From Euonymus europaeus (lineage: Eukaryota; Streptophyta; Magnoliopsida; Celastrales; Celastraceae), in the NCBI GenBank assembly GCA_963580455.1, contig OY756964.1:8184001-8248000 (forward strand): a stretch of 64,000 nucleotides of DNA, given 5' to 3'. The notes below the pieces were generated by a model that was not told where the DNA came from, did no database searches, and saw nothing but the letters and a program-made list of their open reading frames with translations. The position numbers were made by a program, and so were the translations under genes. Shown one piece after another: positions 21,500 to 34,199 of the stretch; position 1 is the stretch's first letter, and each line of letters opens with the position of its first letter.

Positions 21500-22240
21500 A
21501 GAGGTAGCCTACATGAAGGTTTCTTTGTATGTTTAATTGCTTTGATTGCTTTCAAAGACGTCAAAATCAGCATGAACAGAGAGAAGAATAAGTGTAGCCA
21601 TGGAAGAAAGAGAGATTTGAGAGAAATGAAACATGAATAGAGAAAATAATGAGTGTCTCCTTGTAAGTCCAACAACTACCACTGTAATGACACATACAAA
21701 GAAACCCAACACTGGGTTTGAACATTCCACGTGCCAAAGTCTGGCCTTTGATAATCATTTGCACATCTAGCTAGAATATGATTGTTAATAATTGAATCAG
21801 CAATAAACAACTCCATAACTGGCAATAACTACTCCAATACGCACACTGTTCTTCCCAAGAAGAATGGTTATGGGAAAACATAACTTTGCTTGCCGAAATT
21901 AGTCTTAACAAACATACGCACAATCTTTTTGGAAAATTGATGGGTCGTGAACAACGCAATAACTGGCAGGCCATAATTGCCTCATTTACACCCAGTATGC
22001 TCACTCTTCTTGGAAATGGATGGGTCATGAACGACTTCATAAACCTATTCAAACGTAGGTTTTGGTGGAGAATCTGGTGCCATTGGGGTGTGTCAAAATT
22101 ATTTCTCTTCGTTGCCCTCCTTAGGTGAGACCTACTCTCTGTTTTTGTCGAGTTTTACTATGGTGAGATTCTATGACATATACAGCTGTCGGCGGCCGAG
22201 CATCACTTCAAATCTTCTTTAGGCCCATATAAACTATACA
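21500..22240. other. Gene-free spacer
   Basis: Apart from short frames with no recognisable motif I see nothing coding here. It separates the minus-strand Transposase_32-like start from the plus-strand gag-like gene. Confidence 0.4.
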
Positions 22241-22249
22241 TCTTCGTTG

Positions 22250-23310
22250 ACATGGGAACAACTAACAAAGATACGGCAAGATTACGGCTTTCCACCATTT
22301 CATGGTGAAACTGCGTCGAACCACGTGCGACTTCCAAGCAAAGTAGAAAGGGTGGACTAGGATGTCTGTGAATGGATTCCTTGCAACGAATTTTGGTTCC
22401 AGGCTGGTTTGAGGTTTCCTTTGCCAGAGTTGATGGTGGCGCTGCTTCGTTACCATGAAATTGCTCCTACTCAGCTGATGCCGAACACAGTTAGATTGTT
22501 GTTGGCTTTGGAGTGTCTTGTTAGGATATGGAACCTGGACTTTTGTCTTCATGACTTCCTGGCTCATTATAAATTGAGAGAGCATGTTGTGGAGAAGGGT
22601 AGGTATGAGCTTGTCATCTGCAAGGGCGGTAAACCTTTGATTGTTGACCTTTCGAAGGAAAATCACGGTTGGGAGAGACCATACTTCTTTGCTCGGGATG
22701 AAATTATTTTGAAATGACCTAGCAAGGTTCCTATAGCATGGAGGGAAGCAAGTAACGCTCTTTCTTTGTTCTTTTGTATAAAATTAGTTTACTTGGTGTC
22801 TGACATTTTAAATGTTTTCGTATAGGTCATCTTTCTTCTTTTGACGGAGAAATCAGTGAGATCTTGGTGTTGAATATAGGTAGGGTCATGGCAATTCCTG
22901 AGTCTGAGAGGGATTGGAAGGTGATCATGACTCCGAACAATCTCCGTCAGTCTGGTATTTGGAATAACGTGGATGAGCCAGTCTTTGGAATGACTCGGAC
23001 TGAAATAGTAAGACAAGGACTATTTGTGTCAAAAGGTGATGTTGCAAGCTCTACCAATATGCCTATTGTTGATCTGGCAGGTAAGAGATTGCGATCAGAG
23101 GTTGAGATGATGGAAAGTGTCAAGAAGAGTTGGTTGGAGTCTCATTCTGTTGTTCACACTAGGAAGACTGAGCTAGACTTTCCACAACTACTTGCATCAA
23201 ATGAAGAGTTGACTCGCAAGTTAATGGAGGCCTTGGCGCGAGTTGAAAGCCTAGAGAAGCAGCACTCTGAGAAACCATCTGGAACTGAAGGGCCTAAACA
23301 ACAAAAATAA
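22250..23310 (+). pseudogene. Gypsy-type transposon protein (Transposase_28-like), two exons
   Basis: The first part (coding to 22717) reads Gly-Leu-Arg-Phe-Pro-Leu-Pro-Glu-Leu, Ile-Ala-Pro-Thr-Gln-Leu and Pro-Asn-Thr-Val-Arg-Leu-Leu-Leu-Ala, the pattern of the putative gypsy-type transposon domain of plants. A donor (GCAA|GTAACG, about 22752) and acceptor (CGTATAG|GTCATC, about 22828) remove a short intron. The second exon, to the stop at 23308-23310, ends in a coiled-coil-like segment rich in Glu, Leu and Lys (last 50 residues). Upstream of 22400 the frame has stops, and no clear ATG is seen. No reverse transcriptase lies nearby, so the piece is orphaned. Confidence 0.55.
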
Positions 23311-23317
23311 TAATTTG

Positions 23318-23515
23318 TTGTACTGTTTTGGTTACTGTTTCATTGTGTTACTATTTCACCTTATGCTATTGTTTCACTTAATGCTACAATTTCACAGTTT
23401 ACTGTTTCACTTAATGCTACTGTTTCATTGTGTTACTGTTTCACTTAATGCTACTGTTTCATTGCGTTACTGTTTCACTTAATGCTATTGTTTCATATCT
23501 CGATTTTCTGTTGGT
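23318..23515. repeat. Tandem GTTACTGTTTCA array
   Basis: About ten degenerate units alternate between TGTTACTGTTTCA and AATGCTACTGTTTCA, with a basic step of 17-19 bp and a higher-order step of about 36 bp. It starts within 10 bp of the stop codon of the Transposase_28-like gene. This is the densest occurrence of the motif in the window. Confidence 0.85.
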
Positions 23516-23519
23516 TTAG

Positions 23520-24035
23520 GCATTGATGAAAGTGTCAATGTCCCAGTATTTTCAAACATTAATGTCCTTCAAAACATACTTCATGGGTTGCACTTGCATC
23601 CCCCATAACAGTAACACATTACATTCCAATCATAAATGAAATACTATTATAATATTATCAATACATTTATATTGCAAAAGGTAGACCAAAGATCGAAATC
23701 TAAATTCTTTCTAACCTCCCACTGTGGCTTGGAACCCGGGATGAGGACTCTACTTTTTTAAAGTCTTAAGCACATTCACTTTATTGTGCCATGCTTATGC
23801 ACAATCATATACATTTGTACGAATAATGTTAGAGAAGTGGTAGATCAACCCCATAAGGATTTTTGTTCTCGTTCCGGAGCGAACAGTCTACAAAATTGTC
23901 ATGGCTGGTCAATAAATTTAGTTTGAACATTGATAATAACGATAATATGTAATATCATTCAATGCATACTCACACATTTTTTCCAAGAATAGGTTCATCC
24001 CCTCAAGATTCGCATGACAAATACGCCTCATTCCT
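23520..24035. other. Gene-free spacer
   Basis: AT-rich with no coherent frame or repeat that I can name. It lies between the motif array and the 3' end of the minus-strand Ulp1-like gene. Confidence 0.4.
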
Positions 24036-24039
24036 CACT

Positions 24040-25903
24040 GCAATAAATAAGTTGATGTCGTTAGTTAACTTTTCCAAATTTTCTACAAATTTCAAACAAA
24101 TTGTAAAAATACAAAGGAATGGGCAATAATAAATTTCAGCCTGAAGAAAATCGGCGGAACAATTGGGATGTGAATGCTGAAAGATGCTAGGCCCTCCTTT
24201 CTCAATCAACAAATTTTTAGGTATCTCTGGGTCTTCGAACATGGTGTCACAAAATCCAATCTACACAATAATAGGTTGTTGTGGTGCATTTACAGTAATC
24301 AGTTGGGATACAATTAAATTAATACGCACCTTTTTTCACAAGTACACTTACAACAACTTATCACAAATAAGAAAAAAGAGTAGACTTACAACAACTTCAA
24401 TATCCGATTTTCTCTTCAAATCGGAGTCCGTATTGGACATTGCATCGAAGATATATACCCTCTTTAGCTTCAGATCAATCATTATAATATACCAACGCTC
24501 ACCATCACGCATGAGAATGTACATCTACATATAATGTAGTAACACTTTAGGATTAACAGTCTTATATGGATAAAAATAAAAGAAAAATAGTCAATAACAA
24601 TAAGCTACACGGTTTGCTACTCTTTTTGGGAAGCATCTTATGAATGAGCAATTTGATGGTTTAAAATATTCTTTAAGATCTGCATCCTCATTTCTTCAGA
24701 GCGGACTTCGTCCATTGCTGCTTCTGGAGTTCCATTCAATATCGATTCCTGCAGTCACCGTTGAATTGTTTCGTCTCCGTTGAATTGTTTCAGGTTAGTA
24801 TGCAACTCTACATTGGAACTCTCGTTAAGTTAAAAATAGCAACACAGTAATTCTGATTACTCATCGCAAATGAAGAGAGCATGTAGCACCATCCATCTAC
24901 TACTTTTCTACCTAGCCACAGATTGTCCGTACTATACAACATGGATGCCATGTCCACAACCTACAGGTAGCCATCAATATGTCACCTCTTTTACATATTA
25001 TCCTTAACTATACTTACAGTGACAATGGCACTATGCAATTAAAAGTTGTGCATATTATGCTGGCCTGCTTATTAATGGCCCTTCCTTCAGCCAAGCATGC
25101 CAGCTCCGAAAGCTTCAAGAACTGTGAACCAAGATCCACTAGTATTTGGCTAATAAAACATGGTTCATAATTCACATCAGCATGACTATACCATTTTTCA
25201 GAGGAATCAGATGCAAGTTCAAGTTCACTAAAACTCACTCAGGGTTTAAGTCCCTCTCGAACAAATGCATCTGCGTAATAGACTCCTTCTCATCTCTAGT
25301 GGGTTCATATGAAAAGCTATTTGTAAGGATAAGCTGCAAATTGTTGAACTTATGAACATTCATTTTCATTCCTAAGCAGCTTTAAGTGTTCAATAAGTAC
25401 TTACCCACGGGTTTTCCCTAGCAGGATGGCTCGGTTTAGGCAGTTCTTCCTGCTCCTCGAGGAAAGTTGTATTCTTTACGGGCGTACGACCCGTTCAAAA
25501 TTCCACATTTGCACCCTCTTCAGAATCTGTTATCTGCACCTGAAAGTGGCAGAAATTCGAATTCAATATGTCATCCTTACAGGTACAAATATGCAATTAA
25601 TGCGGAATCAGCACAAAATCGTATGCATTCGCGTGTTACCTGATTCAAAATGGTTATATTTGGTTGTTTAGGATTAGGTGAGCTCTCCACCATCTCATTC
25701 TCATTCCCTAAGCCAACATTCTCTTTACCTTTGTTACCTTTGACTATAATCCCTTCCTTTTCGGTTTCGCTCTCTACCGATATCCCTAAAAGTTCCATGG
25801 CCAAAACCTGCAAACGATTAGTTTTGGCCACATCTTCTTCCATTTCATCTACCATTTCACGTATGGAACATTTCCCTGTTACACTGTTGCGTTGTCTATC
25901 CAT
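24040..25903 (-). pseudogene. Ulp1 (C48)-like transposon gene (gene B)
   Basis: Starts Met-Asp-Arg-Gln-Arg at 25903 with an acidic, Glu/Asn-rich first exon (25903 to about 25630). A second exon ends Asn-Pro-Trp with a GGTAAG donor near 25395. A third (about 25335-25247) and fourth (about 25240-25020) match exons of gene C in order and character. The peptidase part (24540 to 24200) reads Glu-Arg-Trp-Tyr-Ile-Ile with Arg where the catalytic His belongs, keeps Phe-Asp-Ala at the Asp position, and has Ala-Pro-Gln-Gln-Pro before a damaged Cys region. At least one in-frame stop (second exon, near 25490) is present. An inactive relic of a SUMO-protease-like gene; same family as genes A, C and D. Confidence 0.65.
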
Positions 25904-25990
25904 CTTGCTTCTTCTTTACCGGGTACAAACCACTGTATGTCTGTATGTTCGTTGGGATGAAGTTGAGAGGAGTTCAGAGTTTAGACAGGA

Positions 25991-26018
25991 GGGAGAGAGA
26001 GAGAGAGAGAGAGAGAGA
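25991..26018. repeat. GA microsatellite
   Basis: About 13-14 uninterrupted GA units, about 90 bp upstream of the start of gene B. Confidence 0.95.
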
Positions 26019-26224
26019 TATTAAGAATTCTAATGAGAATAATAAGGCAAATATTCGATTTCTACTTCTCGTTGCTGTCCCCCACGCAATGTCAAAAAAG
26101 TTAAATTAAGTAAATGTGAACAAAAAAAGAATGGCATTCATTAAATGTGATTGCATTTTGCATCATTAGCTTCGTACACATCACCACTGTATTTGCTTGG
26201 TGCCAAATTGTAAAAAAAAATCGT

Positions 26225-26480
26225 TGTATATTTCTTAAATGTTATTCAGTAACTTAGTTAGTCTTACTGTTCCACGTTATTTGGTAAGTCTTACTGTTCC
26301 ATTTGACGGTTACTATTAGTCTATCACTGTTCCATTTTGCATCATTAGCTTTGTACACACATCACAACACTGCTACATTGCATATTTATTATACATTATT
26401 CACTTAGTGTTACTGTTCCCTGTTGATAGTTACTTTTAGCCTATCAATTGCAAATGTTACTGTCTTTCTCATTTCTGTTT
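26225..26480. repeat. GTTACTGTTCCA motif cluster
   Basis: Repeated CTTACTGTTCCA, GTGTTACTGTTCCC and TGTTACTGTCTT motifs, some paired with duplicated TGCATCATTAGCTT(C/T)GTACACA blocks at about 26157 and 26337. It lies between gene B and gene C. Confidence 0.7.
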
Positions 26481-26660
26481 CAAGTTAAGGTAAAGGTCTT
26501 CAAGTACCCATACTACAATAATTCATGAGTATTACAATAAAAAGTTGTCTATGACATAAAATCCTAAATATAGTTGTAGTGCACAGGGCGCCATACAATC
26601 CATGAACAAATTATATTAAAGTTTGATAGATTAAAGACATTGTCAGTCAATTAGTCATCA

Positions 26661-28910
26661 TCAATGACCATGATGCTCGTCAAAAAAGAAAGAGGATAAT
26701 CTCGCCAATCCAGTAGCAGGATCATCTTCCGGCTTCTCCTCACCAGACTGACATACACTCCTGCTATTATACTCAAAAGCTATATCAAAGAAATCATGAT
26801 AAATTGCATTCTGCCTGTGTAGTAAAATTTTCGTAAGGACCTTAAGCCTTGAGGGCAGCTCCATTGTTTTCTACTGTTACAGTTTCAACTACGTTAGGAT
26901 ACATGGTTACTGTTCTATGAACCACCACAAGTAATGGATGAGCCAGAGAACCGGGACTTACGTTGTTGGCCAAGTTTATCTTTCTATTACCCATCACGCT
27001 CAATGAATAGAGGCCAGAGTCTTCCCTGCAACAAGAAACAAGAATTACATGCTATAATATATTAGAGTTAGAGTCAGAATTTTGGGGATGAAGATGTGTG
27101 ATCGATGTATACTTTTTCTCGCAGGTCAAGTGACGCGCAATCCGCAATTTAAAAGTGCTCAGCTTCAGACCATGCCCAATGGATTGGCTTCCAGTAAAGG
27201 AAGAATATGCATACATTCTGTCCAAATATACAAGCTACACAAGGGCTCAGTTTAAACAACGTTAACATGTACATAATCACAGATGAACATCAGACATGAG
27301 CTTACCACAGTCTTTACGTTATCGACACGCTTGCTCTCAGATTGGCTCCAGTTGGGGTCAAACATATTGACAACCAGATTGACTATGTCGATCAGAATAA
27401 CATACCAGCCGACTCCATCTAACACTAGTATGCAAATCTACACCACAGCAAGTGAGATTAGTAATTTGGCCAAATATAGTTCTCCAACAACAAAAGTGTA
27501 CATTTCACCAAATTTAGAACTACCGTGTTGCAATCGTAGAGTGATGTAAATTGAGATTCTCTTTCCCTTAACTTAACTGCGAGATCATTGACATTTGCCA
27601 CACCTTCGAGGATTGAACTTTGCATCATTATCATTATCATTATCGCACTCATACATATGGAATACATGATCTCTTTTGACATAATACAACACGAGACCAA
27701 TAAGTGGTTACAGTAGAACACATACGGAAAAGTCGACTGGCATATACGCCCAACCCTCTGCAGCTTTGGAAGCATACAACCAACTCACAACATCCATAAC
27801 CTTAATTGAAGGAGTTCAAAATTAACAAGAAGAAACATGCTAATGTCTATTAATTGTATTGACCATAGAATAGTTAAAGTTACTGGCCTCCTCTGAGATG
27901 TCTTCACCATCCTCCAAACAACCAAGAGCGCTCCTAGTCAGCACATGAGAAGGCGTTTCAACCATTACTTCCCTGCACATTAAGAAACATAACATTAAAA
28001 CCTTGGCCCAAACTATGAAATAGTAACCTTTAAGGAAGGTTACAGTTAATAATAATGTCCATTGTTCAGTCCATGTTCAGATTCAGATTCTCTCTGTGCC
28101 TCTTGTTTTAAGTTTCTTAAAGACTTTGTTTTACACACTTGCAACAAAACAAATAACATAGACCTTGTGATGAGGGTTAATGTTAATGTTCTATAGAAAA
28201 TCCTGTTTACAAAGGGTTTCACATCTGAAGAACATGCTAGAGGCAATACATACATGTGAAAGGCTTCGTACACACTACAGAACTCACCCCGGATAGAGTG
28301 TTTGCATAAAATGTATCTTTGTGTCATGAATTCCATCTCGCTTTTGTTGTGGTAAGAAGGAATCCCTCTCAAGAACTTCTAAATGACCAACGGAACGATT
28401 GCGGAGTATCACAATCAAAGACAACACTGTGTGTTTTATAAACTAGACCAAAACTTGACAATTAGAACAGTTACCCATGGATCCATATCATCAGTCTCAT
28501 CTCGGCTGTTAATAGGATGCTCAAAGATCATAGAATCCCGATTGGGCTCTACATCCTCGCTGTACAGCTCCTGTCATATAACATCGCATATTGAAAACTA
28601 CTCAGATTCGTACTAAACTAAGGCATCTGCATCCAATTTAGTGGAAAAATAAAATTACCCTCCGTGCCACTACCTGCCAATCTCCGGTCTTACATTTTTT
28701 ACTACCAAGGCCACTGTAAATCTTGAATTTTTTCCGCGAGAACGACCCTGGTGAGCTGTTTACGTGGCTCCCTAAGCATTCCATCTTTCCTTCACAGATT
28801 TTCTGTTTCAGCGCGTTCAAGATAACCTCCATGTTACCCTTCATACACGCAACTTCCCCGTGTAAAAGGTCAACTCTTCTACAAAGGCCAGTATCAGATT
28901 CTTCTTCCAT
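26661..28910 (-). pseudogene. Ulp1 (C48)-like transposon gene (gene C)
   Basis: Starts Met-Glu-Glu-Glu-Ser at 28910. Exons supported by splice signals: 28910-28659, 28570-28475 (ends Asp-Pro-Trp), 28378-28288, then about 27977-27880 and 27795-27690. The peptidase exons are at about 27440-27300 and 27026-26962, with the C-terminal tail to 26661. The His position reads Gly-Trp-Tyr (His to Gly), Asp is kept (Phe-Asp-Pro), and the D-C-G motif is Asp-Ser-Gly (TCT at 27016-27018; Cys to Ser is a single-base change). Some exons shift frame, so I call it a pseudogene, but the splice signals are well kept. Expected activity of an intact relative would be SUMO cleavage; this copy lacks two of three catalytic residues. 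Confidence 0.7.
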
Positions 28911-28974
28911 TGGAATGAAAGAAGAAGCTACCGCTACCGCAATGAAAAAGAAAGACAGACGAAGATAATTTGTT

Positions 28975-29385
28975 TCAATTTAAAAATTGTGTAAACAAAC
29001 TCTTTTTTTAAGGTTGGAGGGAAGAGGATATTATCTGCTAGCAGATCTGATCTGTTGACTTTGGTTTGGTGACTATGGTTTGGTTTGTACATAGCGTGTA
29101 CCCAGGCATTATGCACGAATCGACAGCGTGTCAATCCAGTCAACAACCAAAACTGAAAATGATCATCATCTAGCGTGTCGACCACGGAAATTGCAATCTC
29201 CAGATGTCGTTTGTTTGAAAAGTCAATAGATTTATTGAAATGCCCAAGAAAAATATGTCAGGAAATTGTGTTGCGGCATTCGATACCACTCTTGGAAAAA
29301 CACGGCTGCCAGGGCTCCGCTGTGAATTAATTACCAACATACACCGTTTTAGTGCATTTTCGGCCATTAAAATTTATATTTTATT
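28975..29385. other. Spacer between gene C and satellite B
   Basis: No gene seen. Short frames on both strands have no recognisable motif. Confidence 0.4.
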
Positions 29386-29389
29386 ATTT

Positions 29390-30030
29390 GAAATTGCTAA
29401 AATTTGGCTGGGATCCACATCCAAGCATTCCAAACTTATTTTGTGAAGGCAACAATTTTAGATTTCGAACTCGGGTCGCACAAATGTTTGAAAGAGTGCA
29501 TTTGCACACATAGGGCTCTATTCCGAGCTCCATTAGGGCTGTTTTGTTACAAGAACGTGGAATCAGTGTCCGATGGTGATGAAATTTGGTGGGGATCCAT
29601 ATCCAAGCATTCCAAACTTATTTTGTGAAGGGACCATTTCCAAATTTTGAACTCGGGTTGCAAAAATGTTTGAAAGAGTGCATTTTCACAAATAGGGCTC
29701 TATTCCGAGCTCTATTAGGGCGGTTTTGTTTCAAGCATGTGGAATCGGTGTCCGATGGTGCTAAAATTTGGTGGGGATCCACATCCAAGCATTCCAAACT
29801 TATTTTGCGAAGGGATCATTTTTAAATTTTGAAGTCAGGTCGCACAAATGTTCGAAAGAGTGCATTTGCACACATAGGGCTCTATTCCAAGCTCCATTAG
29901 GTCGGTTTTGTTACATGCACATGGAATCAATGTTCGATGACGCTGAAATTTGGCGAGGATCCACATCCAAGCATTCAGAACTTATTTTGTGAAGGGACCA
30001 TTTTCAAATTTCGAACTCGGGTCATAGAAA
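29390..30030. repeat. Satellite array B, ~182-bp unit, about 3.5 copies
   Basis: The marker AATTTGG(T/C)(G/T)GGGATCCA recurs at about 29400, 29583, 29765 and 29946, spacing 181-183 bp. Other landmarks are GTGAAGGGACCATTT, TTTGCACACATAGGG and TTCCGAGCTCCATTAGG. The landmark order and unit length match array A (GTGAAGGGTCC, TTTGCACACCTAGG, GAGCTCCAATC), so the two arrays are diverged relatives in the same orientation. The array ends about 480 bp before the FAR1/MULE gene. Confidence 0.9.
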
Positions 30031-30505
30031 TGTTCAACATTTGATAACTGTAGTTGGCCTATTCACAAAGTTTATATTGTTTTGTTGACATGAGACAACC
30101 TTGGTGGGCTAAATATGTGGTTAATATCTGACATTGTGTTTCCATTCTAAAGTGAATTTTTGTCTTTATCAAGAAACGTTTGTCGTATCACTTTTGTCGT
30201 CCAACAATTTTGGAATGTCACTTTCTCATCTTATTCAAACTTGGTGCACATTTTTTTTAATGTAAGGATACATAAACCAGAAGTTTGAATTGCGAATCTC
30301 AGCCATTTGAATTCAAGGAGGGAAATGTATTTTCGACCTTGAAAAGCATGAAAGAAACAGTTCCTAGTCCCACCTCGCCTCGTCCCAAGAAAGTAATTTA
30401 GGGAAATGATAAGAGACAGAGTATCTTAATCCAATCCGGTAGCTTAAGCCTAGTCTAATCTAATCTATTTAGCTAGACCCTACTCAGATCAGGAAAGCCT
30501 TCCGA

Positions 30506-33410
30506 TTGATGCATTATTCTTCTCCTGCTGAAATGAAATGTGTTGTTGAAAAAGAAAGAATAGTTTTTTTAGAAGAAAATCCAAAAGAAGATAGTGAAAG
30601 AAACAATTATTGTGCCATGGCAGCATCAGAATTGAAATCTGATGCACTTACGGAAGCAGCAAGAGATCTAAAGGCAGAAGATATTGTGGGTATCTGCTTC
30701 AACTCCATTCAAATGACATTTAATTTCTACAATTCATAGGCAAGGGTGGTGGGATTTAGCACAAGACTACAAAATTGCAAGAAACGATGTAATGGAGATG
30801 ACGCCATGGGGGAGTGGTGCTATTGTAAAGAGGGGATGAGGAGACAGAAGCCCATTGATTATGAGAGATCAAAGCAACGATCTGTTGATGAAACCAGATG
30901 TAATTGTCTCGTAAGACTAAGGATAGTTTCCGATGTAACAATTGGGAAATGGGTTGTCACGATATTTGAGCCGAATCACAATCACGAGCTTAGCAAGCTT
31001 GAGCATGTGCGATTTCTTAGGTCGCACAGGGATGTTACTAGAGGTGATATGGCAGATACATTACGTGAGTCACAAATCAGACCAACCCATATCATGTAGT
31101 ATCTGGTGAGACAGGCGAGAGGAATAGACAAAGTGTGATTCTTGCGCAGGGACATTTACAAAGCGTTGCATGGTGTAATTAGTTTGGAATTGTTGAGGGT
31201 GACGCACAACGAGCATTGGCATTTCTAGATTTGAAGAAAGCTAACGACAAGGGGTGTTATCATGACTACAACACCACTGAGGATGGTAGGCTAGGGAATT
31301 TATTTTGGTGTGACACATTGTGCAGGTATGATTATGCATGTTTTGGTGATGTTCTATCTTTCGATGCCACATACAAAACGAACATGTATGCGCGACCATT
31401 GGTGATGATGATTGGTGTTAATAGCCATTTCTGCACATGTTTCTTCGGTTGTGCTTTGTTGTTGGAAGAAACAACGCCGACGTATACATGGCTCCTAGAT
31501 ACTTTTTTACAAGCAATGGGGAGTAAGGAATCGGAATCTGTCATTACAGATGGATGTAAGGCAATGGCAGTAGCAATTCTAGAGAAAATACCACGTGCAA
31601 AACATTGACTTTGTGGGTGGCATCTCATACGGAATTGTCAGGGGAACATTGGTAACAACTCATTCGCTATTGATGTCAAGAAATTCTTTAGGCATTCTGA
31701 TCCGAGCTTATTTGTTAGCAAATGGCGGAGTATGCTTGAAAGACATGATTAGCTTGAAAATCCATGGGTTCATGACTACTTACGAGCAGCGTCATATATG
31801 GTGCGACTCATATTTGGCAGGTCAATTCTTTGCGGGCCAATGAACTACACAGCGATGTGAATCAATTAAGGGCAACCACAATGGTGCCACCCTAATGGCC
31901 CATCAAAATTTAAAAATGGGTCTCACATCTATCCCACAAAAACACAACTCTCAATACAATCAAATTAGCATAACACATATTCCAATACTGCCACATCAAC
32001 AAAACACATATTCCAATACAAAACCATTATCCAACCCAACTACTTTCCTATCCTTCATACTATCCCCATCAAATTTACAACAAAATCAAGGCTAGGTCCC
32101 ACCCTTATTACAAAAAGTCAAGCCACATCACCAAAATACATATCTCAATACAATCACATCAACAAAACACATTTTTCAATGCAATTTCCCTAACTCGCAT
32201 CGCCCTAAATTTATGGGGAAGCGACTACATTTTTACAAACTTGTTGAGAAGTTTGACGCAAAATTTGCAACAATTAGGGATGGTGAAGCCCAGGCTGAGC
32301 ACAAGACATTGCATGGAACACCTGTGATGAAGGGTCCATTGGTCCCTTTGGAGCGGCATGCAGCTTCTATATACACGCGAGCCATATTCGGGAAGTTTAA
32401 ATTTCAATTGGACCTTTGTGTAGGTGTTGTTAGGGTGTCAGAAGTAGTAGTTGGACAAACGAGGGTCTACAAGCTGACAAGCTTCTTAAACAGAAGTAGG
32501 ACACACACTGTGCTATTTGATTCAAGAGATGGCAAGCTTTCCTGCTCCTACCAGTTCTCGAGGGGAATGGGTACCCTTGTCGGCACTTGCTTCACGTAAT
32601 GATACAACTAACTATGATGGAGATTCCACCTTGTTTGATATTAAGGAGATGGACTCGGGATTCAAAAGAAATGGCACCAGTAAGTGGACAAAGTCACGTT
32701 CCACCAGAACTAGCTATAATGGTACGATATGGGTCGTTATCCTCGATTAGTAATATCGCGTGCCATTTCGCAAGTCGTTCGGCCACTTGTTTTGACAAGC
32801 AAAGTGAGACCTGACAGTCATGGCTAACAAGTAAGTATTCATGACTCGTGCAATCAGTTATTGTAATTGTAATTGACCGTGAGTCAATGATGCTATTATA
32901 AACAATCGCCAAAATTCAGAACAAATGCAGGTATCGAGAGCTAATGCAACATAAACTGAGCCAGCAAACGTAGGTGAATCAGATGGTCCTAAAACAAAGA
33001 TAAGGGGCCCAGAGGTAACATGTTGTAAACAACGAGCAGCAACTACTGTGAGTACCCAAGCTGGAGTAGTAAGAAGGTGATCTATTTGCAAGACAGTGGG
33101 TCACAACTGGAGGAAGTGTGAATCGTCACTGGCAAAACGTGTGGAAGATGTTGATCGGAATGTGTCTCATTCCCGAGCATCATATGACAGTGTAACATGA
33201 TATAGTATTTGCATTTTAAATCCATACAGTTTTACACTTTCACTTGCATGTTTGTTCAATCATTGACACATTGTGCTGCAGGTGTTACCAAGACGTGCAA
33301 TGTCTACTAATGCTGATACTGAACGATCAGACGCAGCTGGTAGTTCCAAAACATGGATTGATTATAGTCAAGTTTTTAAACAACACTTAACATCTATTAA
33401 ACTGTTTGAT
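30506..33410 (+). pseudogene. FAR1-related / MULE transposase gene, interrupted
   Basis: Domains in order: FAR1 DNA-binding domain (about 30685-30990, with a stop after Tyr-Asn-Ser at 30737-30739 and ending in Asn-His-Asn-His-Glu-Leu); MULE transposase core (31216-31850) with first Asp in Leu-Ser-Phe-Asp near 31362 and second in Ile-Thr-Asp-Gly near 31547; an inserted segment (31866-32215); the post-core region (32213-32510); a SWIM finger (about 32525-32590) with its second Cys changed to Tyr and a frameshift before Cys-Arg-His; and a C-terminal zinc knuckle near 33075-33110 (Gly-His-Asn-Trp-Arg-Lys-Cys) with a stop just before it. Relatives act in the nucleus as transposases or light-signalling regulators. 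This copy has at least four breaks. Confidence 0.8.
31866..32215. mobile_element. Insertion in the FAR1/MULE coding sequence
   Basis: Coding similarity stops after Cys-Glu-Ser-Ile-Lys (about 31868) and resumes at Gly-Lys-Arg-Leu-His (about 32216). The 350-bp insert is C/A-rich on the plus strand, non-coding, starts GGGCAACCACAATGG and ends near CATCGCCCTAAATT, with weak AGGGC/GCCCT inverted ends. Inside are repeated CACATCAACAAAACACAT blocks (about 31993, 32157). It is probably a MITE or other non-autonomous transposon. I could not fix the target duplication. Confidence 0.6.
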
Positions 33411-33649
33411 TGCTAAATTTATAATAGTACGTGATGGGATAAATTGCTACTGACAACAGGTGGGAGACCGTGATTTAGAATAATCATTGAGGTGGACGTG
33501 TCCCACAGAGGATTCGATGCATCAAATTAAAAATTTAATCAGCATTGACAGGGAAAAAATATTCCTCTCAAAAGTGCTATTGTTTACTTGAAACAGTCTG
33601 ATGCATTTATGCATAAAACATTTTTGTGTTAATTTTGTTTTACCGAACA

Positions 33650-34190
33650 TAAATGTTAAGGTTACTGTTTCATCTTGGTAAACTGAAGTTTCATTTTTTT
33701 ACTGTTTTAAGAATGAGATTCACTGAAGAAGACTGAAACCTTAGAAAACAAAATCTTATGAAGAGAAGGGAGGGTATCATGAAGCAATAAACCGAAGAAG
33801 AAGGTTACTGTCTCAGATTTCTTTTGTAGGTTTTTTGAAAAGATTATGAATCTCGTGAAGGAAACAAGAGCATTATATGAAACAATACCTCTATTCCCAG
33901 TCGGGTGAGCATTATGAGGTAGTATTGATATTTGGATATTAAGCTGATAACAAGGATGAGTCTTTGATGTTTAAACCCATATTTTGATCATTATGTGTGG
34001 TATGTTTGCTAAATAATTGTGTTTGTGATTGCATGTAGCATTCATGGAGGCTACCTTAAGCTCATGTAGCGGCCATGTAGCCTACCTCATAAACCAATTT
34101 TTGAATGTTAACTGCCATTAGTACTCTTGAAAGTTGAAACCAAGGTTTCTGGTCTCTTTACTGCCTTAGATGTAAAGGTGGAGAGTTTGA
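33650..34190. repeat. Motif cluster and gene-free spacer
   Basis: GGTTACTGTTTCATC and related motifs at about 33660-33710 and 33803-33815. The rest, to 34190, is non-coding, with GTAGCC(T)AC repeats resembling parts of the LTR-like sequences at 20 and 37 kb. Confidence 0.45.
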
Positions 34191-34199
34191 CAGAAAAAG

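Noticed and set aside
21771..22128. Two opposite frames of 80-93 residues
   Set aside because: No family motif or splice context; they lie in a gene-free spacer.
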